Virus record (IMG/VR): IMGVR_UViG_3300033148_004143
Coordinates: 1 to 22,232 of that record
DNA: 22,232 nt
Source of the DNA: a virus
Direction: 5' to 3' (one strand)
Numbering within the stretch: position 1 is the stretch's first letter; the number at the start of each line of letters is the position of its first letter. Shown here piece by piece: positions 11,307 to 17,933 of this stretch. The notes under the pieces are model-generated. The model saw only the letters and a program-made list of their open reading frames with translations, searched no databases and was not told the DNA's origin. Position numbers and translations under genes: made by a program.

Positions 11307-12201
11307 AGAAACAACGGCATCCGCCGCAACAGCTGATACTTCAGCAGGCGAAGCTGCGACAAGCAGTGCCACAGAAGCGACGAAAACAGCTTCCGAAACT
11401 AACTACTTCGGCGGCGATGGTACTTTGTTGGAAGGCTGGCAGAGCACGTTACCGGAAGGGTATCAAAATGAGCCAAGCCTTAAAACAGTAAAAGACGCTA
11501 AAATTTTAGCAAAGATGTTCGTCGATACCAAGAGAATGGTCGGTAAGAACACGATAAAAGTGCCGGACGAACATTCTCCGAAAGACGAATGGTCGGAATA
11601 TTACAGAATCGGCGGCAGGCCGGATACAGTCGAGGATTATGGTCTTGCTGTGCCCGAAGGATTTCCGCCTGAATTCGCCGAGCAGGTATTTCCCGCTGAT
11701 AAGATAGCCAAATGGCAGCAAAGATTCTTTGACGGCGGAGTCAGCAAGAAGGCGGCAAATCAATTCATTGCCGAGTTTGCTAATGACGCTTTGGCTGATA
11801 TACAAAATGCGAAAATCGCCGAAGAGGCTCAGTTGGCGGAACTCACAAGCGGTCTGTCAAAAGACTGGGGCAATGCTTACGACCAGCATATACATTTCGG
11901 CAATATAGCAATTGAAGAAGGCACTATGGGCAATCAGGAGTTCAAGGACAGGGTTGTGGCTAAAGTACAGAAAGACCCTGACCTTACAAGACTGTTAGCC
12001 AACCTTGGAGGCAAGTTCTCTGAAGGTAAGTCGCCTGAATTTACAAACATACCGACACCATCTGATTTACAGACACAAATTGATGAGTTAATGGCAAACC
12101 CAATCTTAACAGACCCACGGAGTTTGCCGGCACAAAGAAAGCCCATAATGGATAAAATTATGGCGTTACGAAAACAGATGACCCCTGAAACTACCCGATA
12201 G
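11299..12201 (+). CDS. putative scaffolding protein
   Basis: The start is ATG 11299 with GGGAGG upstream; the earlier in-frame start at 11248 lacks one. The 300-residue protein is placed directly before the capsid gene, as scaffolds are. It begins with a low-complexity Ala/Thr/Ser tail (AEETTASAATADTSAGEAAT), then LPEGYQNEPSLKTVKDAKIL, AKMFVDTKRMVGKNTIKVPD, then PEDYGLAVPEG-like sequence (VEDYGLAVPEG), a helical middle (KAANQFIAEFANDALADIQN) and a helical C-terminus (ELMANPILTDP, MDKIMALRKQM). This layout is typical of scaffold proteins of T7-like and related phages. Confidence 0.85.
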   Translation: MAEETTASAATADTSAGEAATSSATEATKTASETNYFGGDGTLLEGWQSTLPEGYQNEPSLKTVKDAKILAKMFVDTKRMVGKNTIKVPDEHSPKDEWSEYYRIGGRPDTVEDYGLAVPEGFPPEFAEQVFPADKIAKWQQRFFDGGVSKKAANQFIAEFANDALADIQNAKIAEEAQLAELTSGLSKDWGNAYDQHIHFGNIAIEEGTMGNQEFKDRVVAKVQKDPDLTRLLANLGGKFSEGKSPEFTNIPTPSDLQTQIDELMANPILTDPRSLPAQRKPIMDKIMALRKQMTPETTR

Positions 12202-12322
12202 GGCTTTAGGTTTCATCACAAAAAATGCGGATTAGCCTTTCAATGAGGCCCCGGAAAATGCAGGAAAAACCCACTCGTTGTGGATTATTTTTCCGTGGTA
12301 AATTTTAATTGAAAGGTTAATT
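12202..12322 (+). promoter_or_regulatory. capsid gene leader with hairpin
   Basis: No ORF is visible. GGAAAAA (12263-12269) pairs with TTTTTCC (12288-12294), and inside it CCAC (12271-12274) pairs with GTGG (12280-12283) around TCGTT. The hairpin sits about 30 bases before the capsid start and its AAAGG binding site. It could protect or partly terminate the transcript, as expected for boosting capsid mRNA. A promoter is possible but not convincing. Confidence 0.45.
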
Positions 12323-13249
12323 ATGAGCACACAGATTCCGATTGCCTTTGTTGACCAATTCAAGGCCAACATTCTGCTCTTATCGCAGCAAAAGCCTTCG
12401 ATATTACGCGGATGTTGCCGACCTGAACCGGTTACAGGCGATACGATGTATGTGGAGCGTATCGGCCCGAAGGATGCTCAGCCGCGTGGTGCACGCCACG
12501 GCGAGACTCCTATCTCCGACGCCGACCACACCCGTCGAAAACTGTCGATGGTGGACTATGTAGTTCCCGCCGACATAATCGACAAGCCTGATAGACTGAA
12601 AATGCTCATCGACCCACAGTCGGTGTATGCTCAGAATCAGGTATTTGCATTGAACCGACAGATAGACGATGTGATTATCGCAGCCCTCTATGGCGATGCT
12701 TACGGCGGACACGCCGGAGGCACTACGATTCACAACTACGATGTAGGCGAATGTCGTCTTATCGAGTCGGATGGTTCAGTGCAAACCGCAGGTACAGACC
12801 ACGAAGCCGCAACTGATACCCAGTTGTCAATCGCGAAGTTACTTACCTGCAAACAGCTTCTTGATGATGCAGAAATTGATGAATCAAGACAGCGTTATTT
12901 CCTTACTAATCCCTACAACATTAACCAGTTACTAAACCTGACTGAAGTTAAGAGTGCGGATTATAACACAGTGAAAGCATTGGCGCAGGGAAAGATTGAT
13001 ACCTTTATGGGCTTCAAGTTCCTGCGTTCAACGAGACTTCCAGCGGATGACACAGATGTAAGTGCCACCCACTGTTTTGCTTTCGCTCAAGACGCTATCG
13101 TGCTTGCAGTCGCCGAAGAGCCGAATGTTTCTATCGACCTTCGTCCTGATATGCTAAACAGTACTCAAGTATTTTCTACGCTTAGTATTGGCGCAACCAG
13201 AGTAGAAGGGCCGGCAGTAGTCGATATAGCTTTACCGACATCTGCGTAA
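12323..13249 (+). CDS. major capsid protein
   Basis: This 308-residue protein forms the icosahedral shell. It contains the pattern of podovirus capsid proteins annotated as phage capsid: FVDQFKANILLLSQQKPSIL at the start, RGARHGETPISDADHTRRKL, VDYVVPADIIDKPDRLKML, FALNRQIDDVIIAALYGDAY near residue 115, and YFLTNPYNINQLLN. It ends with a beta-rich domain (STLSIGATRVEGPAVVDI). The ribosome binding site is AAAGG. It follows the scaffold gene and precedes a putative decoration gene, and the HK97-like fold is inferred. Confidence 0.88.
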   Translation: MSTQIPIAFVDQFKANILLLSQQKPSILRGCCRPEPVTGDTMYVERIGPKDAQPRGARHGETPISDADHTRRKLSMVDYVVPADIIDKPDRLKMLIDPQSVYAQNQVFALNRQIDDVIIAALYGDAYGGHAGGTTIHNYDVGECRLIESDGSVQTAGTDHEAATDTQLSIAKLLTCKQLLDDAEIDESRQRYFLTNPYNINQLLNLTEVKSADYNTVKALAQGKIDTFMGFKFLRSTRLPADDTDVSATHCFAFAQDAIVLAVAEEPNVSIDLRPDMLNSTQVFSTLSIGATRVEGPAVVDIALPTSA

Positions 13250-13267
13250 TTGAAAGGAGATTAAACA

Positions 13268-14038
13268 ATGTCTAAACAGTTTCCATATCCGTTTAATCCT
13301 ATCCCCTACCAGGCTGCACCGCACGATTTTACTGGTGATAACAATTTGGGGCTTTCGACTAACGAGGCTACGCAGCGATACGTCCTTGGAACACGGCATT
13401 TAGGGTGGGATGGTAGCGTTTACAAGTATTGCAAGGCTGCATCTACTTATACCTCATACCAGTTGGCAGTGTGGGATGAAGGCACAGGCGCGGGTGTAAG
13501 TTATGAAGCCCTTGGAGCCGCTTCACCTGCTGGCTCTAATGAAGTTACTCTTACAGAAGGGTCAATTTCAGAAGACCAGTATTCTGGTGGATATTTGCTT
13601 TTATTCCACGCAACTGGTGATGGGCAGGTATATGGCATCCAAAGCAATGAGGCTACATCTGGAACGACAACCAAATTCTATCTTGACAGGCCGTTAAGTG
13701 TTGCGGTTACCACATCGGACAATATAGAGCTTTATGCAAATCCGTATTCTGCTGTAAAGCAGGGTAATTCGGGTGGCACACAAGGGTTTATAGGTGTCCC
13801 ATTACGCCTTCTTACGGATAATTATTACGGTTGGGTAAAAACCTGGGGGCCGACGTTCATTGCTCCCCAGTCAACCGTTGGTAATACGTATCTTGGCGGA
13901 TGTTGGTTCCGGCACGACGGGTCGATAGATGTTCACGGCAACATCGAAACATATGTTACCAGTCAGTATGCTGGTTATGTTATGGTTGGTGATGCCTCGA
14001 ATGACGGCCCATTGATTATGTTGCAGGTTTCCATCTAA
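13268..14038 (+). CDS. putative capsid decoration or minor structural protein
   Basis: This 256-residue protein is encoded immediately after the capsid gene (AAAGGAG binding site). It is rich in Gly, Ser, Thr, Tyr and beta-strand patterns: TRHLGWDGSVYKYCKAASTY, then EVTLTEGSISEDQYSGGYLL, and a C-terminal domain with YYGWVKTWGPTFIAPQ and RHDGSIDVHG and a final QYAGYVMVGDASNDG-PLIMLQVSI segment. A conserved YGWV(K/Q)...G...V.GDA...LI.L.I layout is seen in several decoration and head-fibre proteins. The position supports that reading, but the function is inferred. A terminator lies about 65 bases downstream. Confidence 0.65.
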   Translation: MSKQFPYPFNPIPYQAAPHDFTGDNNLGLSTNEATQRYVLGTRHLGWDGSVYKYCKAASTYTSYQLAVWDEGTGAGVSYEALGAASPAGSNEVTLTEGSISEDQYSGGYLLLFHATGDGQVYGIQSNEATSGTTTKFYLDRPLSVAVTTSDNIELYANPYSAVKQGNSGGTQGFIGVPLRLLTDNYYGWVKTWGPTFIAPQSTVGNTYLGGCWFRHDGSIDVHGNIETYVTSQYAGYVMVGDASNDGPLIMLQVSI

Positions 14039-14104
14039 TCGATTACCAAAAAGGTTAGATTTGAAAGAGAAATCCAATGAATCTGTTGAAAAAGAAGTAA
14101 GGAT

Positions 14105-14133
14105 GGGGAGGGGCAATCCCCTCCCTGTTTTTT
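14105..14133 (+). terminator. strong intrinsic terminator after capsid genes
   Basis: GGGAGGGG (14106-14113) and CCCCTCCC (14118-14125) form a perfect 8-bp G/C stem with a CAAT loop, followed by TG and six T residues (14128-14133). It separates capsid from tail-module transcription. Partial read-through is expected, since downstream genes have no obvious promoter. Confidence 0.9.
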
Positions 14134-14349
14134 ATGGAAATAATAACAAAAAGACATAGATGCCCTGGTGAGATAATTTCTTCAACAGAATCCGAAAGCA
14201 GCATTAGGGACGAAGTAAATCGTAGAACCCACAAAGCGGGCTATACCGATAGGGACGGTCAGCAAAAAGTGAGGTTGGCGGAAATAGTATCAAAGCCGCC
14301 ATCGGATAAGTATAGAGAAAATTATGTTAAAATATTCGGACACGAATAA
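14134..14349 (+). CDS. hypothetical 71-residue protein starting at the terminator U-tract
   Basis: The only in-frame ATG follows the terminator's T6 tract directly, leaving no ribosome binding site. The product is charged and hydrophilic: MEIITKRHRCPGEIISSTES, then RDEVNRRTHKAGYTDRDGQQ, and ends PPSDKYRENYVKIFGHE. It looks soluble and helical. No family is recognised. Expression would depend on read-through and on an unusual start, so it may be weakly made. Confidence 0.55.
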   Translation: MEIITKRHRCPGEIISSTESESSIRDEVNRRTHKAGYTDRDGQQKVRLAEIVSKPPSDKYRENYVKIFGHE

Positions 14350-14360
14350 GGAGTATTATT

Positions 14361-14702
14361 ATGGCAGTAGATGCCGATGAAACATTCTGGGGATTTTTAT
14401 TTTGGATTAAGCACAATCCATATATGTCCATAGAAGAAATGACGTGGCCTGATTTGCACGAAATGGCAAAGCAGTTTGTGGCCGTGAACGAAGATGCCTG
14501 CACATTTACCCTTGCGACAGAACTATCATCTGCCAATCAGGGATTTGGGGTTGTAGATTTTTCTAACGACTCTATTCAGTTTCCCAAATATGCAGCGGCC
14601 ACAAGATATGCGGCCAAAGGCGCAGGGCAGGATGCAAGTACTACAGTTGCGCTTAATGAAGCGGCTTGTGCAGCCTCACTTTATCCACAGCAGCACATTT
14701 AA
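14361..14702 (+). CDS. hypothetical virion-region protein
   Basis: AAGGAGT precedes ATG 14361. The 113-residue product starts MAVDADETFWGFLFWIKHNP, has IEEMTWPDLHEMAKQFVAVN, and then an alanine-rich domain (FPKYAAATRYAAKGAGQDAS). It is soluble, alpha/beta. No family is recognised. Its TAA at 14700-14702 is followed by 32 further open codons in the same frame that encode a peptide repeated elsewhere (see 14703-14801), so the gene may be truncated or read through. Confidence 0.65.
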   Translation: MAVDADETFWGFLFWIKHNPYMSIEEMTWPDLHEMAKQFVAVNEDACTFTLATELSSANQGFGVVDFSNDSIQFPKYAAATRYAAKGAGQDASTTVALNEAACAASLYPQQHI

Positions 14703-14801
14703 GCAAGGATAATTCTCGGCGTACCCGTAGGTAAGAACCATTCAATAGATATGCGTGCTGTTTACGTGGAGTATTATACAAGCGACAAACCAATAAGTTA
14801 G
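14703..14801 (+). pseudogene. in-frame continuation after the stop, possible remnant
   Basis: The frame of the preceding gene continues for 32 codons to TAG 14799-14801 after its TAA. The peptide contains IILGVPVGKNHSIDMRAVYV and ends EYYTSDKPIS. The last part recurs almost identically in the small ORF at 16976-17056. An ATG at 14751 could start a 16-residue peptide but has no binding site. This may be the cut-off C-terminus of the preceding protein, a short peptide, or sequence kept because it carries the next gene's leader. Confidence 0.4.
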
Positions 14802-14804
14802 GAG
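14766..14804 (+). repeat. direct repeat at module boundary, copy 1
   Basis: These 39 bases match 17021-17059 at 36 positions. They encode VEYYTSDKPIS, the TAG stop and the TTAGGAG binding site for the next gene. Two of the three differences are silent, and one changes Pro to Ser. Confidence 0.9.
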
Positions 14805-14811
14805 CGTTGTT

Positions 14812-15342
14812 GTGACGTTAAACAAAAATAGGCCATTTATAGACGATGATTCAAAAAGTTTGGCTACTTTGCAGTCTGAATGGATAACAGTTGGTGTGAT
14901 TGATGCAACGGCAGGTGCCGCTGATGGTGCCTTGGGGGTAACAGAAAGAAATTTCTCTACCTCCGGCATATTAGCTAACTCTGTGCAGGAATTAGCTATT
15001 CCGCCTTCTTGGAACTCAATAGAAGTGCAACTGGAATCTGCCACAGACGACGAGAACAGCGTGATAGATGTATATGTTGGCAGGGCGCTTTCGGATGTAG
15101 CGAAACGTGTCTGCACGCTCACCTGTACTACAGGCACACAAACTGGCGACGGGTCTGGGTTAAAACTTGTTGACACCATAACTGTAACAAATGAAAAATG
15201 GTATTCGGCTATTACGGTTTTAAGCGGAGTCGCTAATCACGCCGCAGGAATAATGTTTGATTTGCAGGGGTATAGCAAAATAATGTTTCACGGACATACT
15301 ACAGTTGATGGGGATTTAACTGTCAAAATAGCAGGGATATAA
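14812..15342 (+). CDS. beta-rich structural protein, module 1
   Basis: This starts with GTG 14812, seven bases after AGGAG in the direct repeat. The 176-residue product has alternating beta-type sequence: NSVQELAIPPSWNSIEVQLE, then NSVIDVYVGRALSDVAKRV, and ends with KIMFHGHTTVDGDLTVKIAG. It contains two cysteines (CTLTCTTGTQTG). It is probably a virion protein, perhaps a tail-fibre base or adaptor for the following beta-helix protein. No family is recognised. The last base of its TAA stop is also the A of the next ATG (TAATG). Confidence 0.65.
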   Translation: MTLNKNRPFIDDDSKSLATLQSEWITVGVIDATAGAADGALGVTERNFSTSGILANSVQELAIPPSWNSIEVQLESATDDENSVIDVYVGRALSDVAKRVCTLTCTTGTQTGDGSGLKLVDTITVTNEKWYSAITVLSGVANHAAGIMFDLQGYSKIMFHGHTTVDGDLTVKIAGI

Positions 15343-16964
15343 TGACAGATTGGTATGTAAGTGCGGCAGGTGCAGGTTCTAAGGATGGCACTCTTGGCAA
15401 TGCTTGGGATACGTTTGCTAATATTGACTGGACAGGTTCTGGTGTACAGCCCGGAGACGACCTTTACGTTATAGGAACTGTTACAGGTCAATTAACGGTA
15501 GGCGGGTCTGGTTCCGCAGGACTTCCAATCACCATTAGAGGTGATGCGGACGGGGAGGATGCTGGAATAATAACCAGTTTAACATCTGCAAATCCATTGG
15601 GGGCAGGTGATGACTGGGTAGTTGTTCCGGGTAGGGGAACATTCGCATTCCAAACAGTTAACTTAGAGCCCACTGCTTTTTATCTAAACGGTACGCGCCT
15701 TACTTTTGTGGAGTGGACTGTTGATGCCGACACTACAGCGGCTGTTATGGATACTATAGATAATAGTTTCTCGGTGGATGTGGACAATAACATAGGCTAT
15801 GTCCATTTGGAGGCCGAGGCCGACCCTGACACTTTAGGGACGGCTTCTGCTAATTGGGGAGTTACCCGCAATTACGCCCACGGTGTAACGATGGTGGACA
15901 AAAGGTTTATAACGATTAAGAATCTTACTATTCAAAAGAAAACGTCTCAAGGCGTTAATATAACCACTTCCGGCAACGTGTTATCTTCGGATATTATTAT
16001 AGACAATGTTACAATTACAAGTTGCGGGTGGAATGGGATATATTTTCTTAATCTTACTGGTAATACATATGATATGACAGGATGTGCAGTCCGAAATTGT
16101 ACTATCAGTGATTGTGGATGGGGGGCCATAAATACGTCTTTTGGAATAGACGGCCTCGTTATAGAAAACAATACTTGTAGGGTCTGTGGGTGGCATAGGC
16201 TGGCCAACCAGATAGCCACAGGCGGGTCGAGCGCAACTCGTTATTCTAAAAATGTCATCATTAGAAACAATATAAGTACGGGAGCTATTTCTTTTCCTTA
16301 CGCACAATCAGTTTTGGCCGGCGCCGAAGACAAAGACCAGGTTGACGGCAATGGTATTATGCTTGACCAATACTCGGAAGATTCGATAACAGAACATAAT
16401 ATATGCTATGACAATCAGGGGTATGGCATAAGAGTCAGTAATAATTCAGACGGCCATACAATTCGATATAATACTTGTTATGGCAATGGTAAACTTGCAA
16501 ATGATTCTGCTAACGCAGCGGGAATAGGTGCGTGGGATTACGATGGCATAATTATTGAATATAATACTTGTTATGACAATGAGAATGGAATTTCTTTACG
16601 CAAACAAGATGCCGGAACCTCTATAGTTCGGCATAACATTGTGTCTTCGAGCGTAGCATACGACTTTCGCTATGATGATTCTACCGTAACTGCGATAAAT
16701 TTTAACAACAACTGTTACTATAATGCGGGAGTGGCTAATAATTTTTACGAAATCAATGGGACAACTGCAATGGATTTCGCATCGTGGCAAACACAAGCCG
16801 GAGAATCGTCTTCTATTGAAGCTGACCCCAAATTCACCGATGCAGCTAACGCTGACTTTAGTTTACAGGGCAATTCACCCTGTTTGGGCTTAGGCGCTGT
16901 CTCATCGCCAACAACAAGGGGTAGGGGAGCGAGATACTTAGGAAGGCGGACGAGACATAGTTAG
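15342..16964 (+). CDS. right-handed beta-helix protein (tailspike-like)
   Basis: The start is coupled to the previous gene. The 540-residue protein begins WYVSAAGAGSKDGTLGNAWD, the entrance motif of many DUF1565/NosD-type beta-helix proteins. It then shows many coils with N/I/V/T spacing (SDIIIDNVTITSCGWNGIYF, GLVIENNTCRVCGWHRLANQ, NVIIRNNISTG, HTIRYNTCYGNG, IIIEYNTCYDNENGISL), which is right-handed parallel beta-helix architecture. The C-terminus has a PKFTDAANADFSLQGNSPCL segment common in such proteins. In phages these act as tailspikes that bind or cleave surface polysaccharide. The enzymatic activity is not visible. There is no signal peptide here. Confidence 0.82.
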   Translation: MTDWYVSAAGAGSKDGTLGNAWDTFANIDWTGSGVQPGDDLYVIGTVTGQLTVGGSGSAGLPITIRGDADGEDAGIITSLTSANPLGAGDDWVVVPGRGTFAFQTVNLEPTAFYLNGTRLTFVEWTVDADTTAAVMDTIDNSFSVDVDNNIGYVHLEAEADPDTLGTASANWGVTRNYAHGVTMVDKRFITIKNLTIQKKTSQGVNITTSGNVLSSDIIIDNVTITSCGWNGIYFLNLTGNTYDMTGCAVRNCTISDCGWGAINTSFGIDGLVIENNTCRVCGWHRLANQIATGGSSATRYSKNVIIRNNISTGAISFPYAQSVLAGAEDKDQVDGNGIMLDQYSEDSITEHNICYDNQGYGIRVSNNSDGHTIRYNTCYGNGKLANDSANAAGIGAWDYDGIIIEYNTCYDNENGISLRKQDAGTSIVRHNIVSSSVAYDFRYDDSTVTAINFNNNCYYNAGVANNFYEINGTTAMDFASWQTQAGESSSIEADPKFTDAANADFSLQGNSPCLGLGAVSSPTTRGRGARYLGRRTRHS

Positions 16965-16975
16965 AAAGGGAAACA

Positions 16976-17056
16976 ATGGCCGAAATAGATGAAGTATGTG
17001 TCTTTGAGACCAAGACAGGCGTGGAATATTATACAAGCGATAAATCAATAAGTTAG
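16976..17056 (+). CDS. 26-residue ORF ending in the repeated peptide
   Basis: ATG 16976 has AAAGGG upstream. The product is MAEIDEVCVFETKTGVEYYT followed by SDKSIS. The end, VEYYTSDKSIS, repeats that at 14801. The start MAEI resembles that of the genes at 19828 and 20619. It may be a real short peptide or a shortened version of a larger gene. The TTAGGAG at its stop serves the next gene. Confidence 0.5.
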   Translation: MAEIDEVCVFETKTGVEYYTSDKSIS

Positions 17057-17059
17057 GAG
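17021..17059 (+). repeat. direct repeat at module boundary, copy 2
   Basis: This matches 14766-14804 at 36 of 39 positions, including the stop and the AGGAG. The next start codon lies seven bases after AGGAG in both copies. Confidence 0.9.
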
Positions 17060-17066
17060 TTTTATT

Positions 17067-17453
17067 ATGGCTTTAGATGCTTCAAATACAGGCGCATTAG
17101 CCAATTTGTCTCAAGATTTGCCTATGGGGGCTACGAGACATTATTTTAACGGCACTGATAACGATTCAGCGGATGCGAAAGAAATAGTCGCCGCACCGGG
17201 CGCAGGAAGAAGGTTGATACTTACGCACCTTAGTATCAATGTTTCTGCTGCTCAGGCAATCGCCATTCTTGATGGCGCCACGACCATATTGATTGGTCCT
17301 ATACAAGTCGAGGCTTCGGGTGCAGGATATGAAAAGGAATATAAATGGGGCGTTCCTTTGACAACGAATACGGCTATGTATGTCGATTCTGATACAGATG
17401 CGCTGTTTCATATCTACATAGAATATATAAACGCCCCGGTTGGGACTTTCTAA
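17067..17453 (+). CDS. beta-rich structural protein, module 2
   Basis: The start is ATG 17067 with AGGAG in the repeat. The product has 128 residues. It begins with a small N-terminal part (LPMGATRHYFNGTDNDS) followed by beta strands: RRLILTHLSINVSAAQAIAI, LDGATTILIGPIQVEASGAG, and FHIYIEYINAPVGTF. It is a likely virion protein with a jelly-roll-like or fibre-type fold. It occupies the place that the gene at 14812 has in module 1, although the two proteins are not obviously similar. The stop overlaps the next ATG (TAATG). Confidence 0.65.
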   Translation: MALDASNTGALANLSQDLPMGATRHYFNGTDNDSADAKEIVAAPGAGRRLILTHLSINVSAAQAIAILDGATTILIGPIQVEASGAGYEKEYKWGVPLTTNTAMYVDSDTDALFHIYIEYINAPVGTF

Positions 17454-17932
17454 TGAAAAAGATTATAGCATTGATTTTGTTGTTAGCCGTTTGCGTGGTT
17501 TACGCTGCTACGGAAACCCATACAACAGGAACGGCTAATGTGTCATCTGCTCACCATCAGAGCACGGCAACAAATTACGGGATGATGAAAAAAGCAGCGA
17601 TTGTTATGTCTGCCGGGGAACTTGATGGAACTGTTACAGAAGCCATTGACAGTATTCACGGCATTGTAATGAGAATCAGTATAGATGTAACAGGAACAGA
17701 CGGCGATTACACTGTCACGTTGCGGGACGAGAATGATATTACCATATTCTCAGCAGCAAATCTCGACTCCGACCCGACTGCCGATTTTTCTTATGCTGTC
17801 TATGAGGATGACACAGAGGGCAATCCGTGGGCCGGTGTGCCTGTAGGGGGTGTAATGGACTTGGTTGTTACTGATGCTGCTGATTTAACGGCAATGACCG
17901 TAAGCATTTATTATCTTGACTTCTGGAGATAA
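17453..17932 (+). CDS. exported beta-rich protein with Sec signal peptide
   Basis: ATG 17453 overlaps the previous TAA. The N-terminus MKKIIALILLLAVCVVYA is a classical Sec signal peptide (two lysines, hydrophobic core, AxA-type cleavage after YA), so the mature protein should leave the cytoplasm. The remaining 140 residues are beta-rich: IVMRISIDVTGTDGDYTVTL, then GVPVGGVMDLVVTDAADL. It lacks a lipobox. A secreted protein in a phage virion cluster is unusual. It may be displayed on the infected host or be released with the next gene's product. No family is recognised. Confidence 0.7.
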   Translation: MKKIIALILLLAVCVVYAATETHTTGTANVSSAHHQSTATNYGMMKKAAIVMSAGELDGTVTEAIDSIHGIVMRISIDVTGTDGDYTVTLRDENDITIFSAANLDSDPTADFSYAVYEDDTEGNPWAGVPVGGVMDLVVTDAADLTAMTVSIYYLDFWR

Positions 17933-17933
17933 T

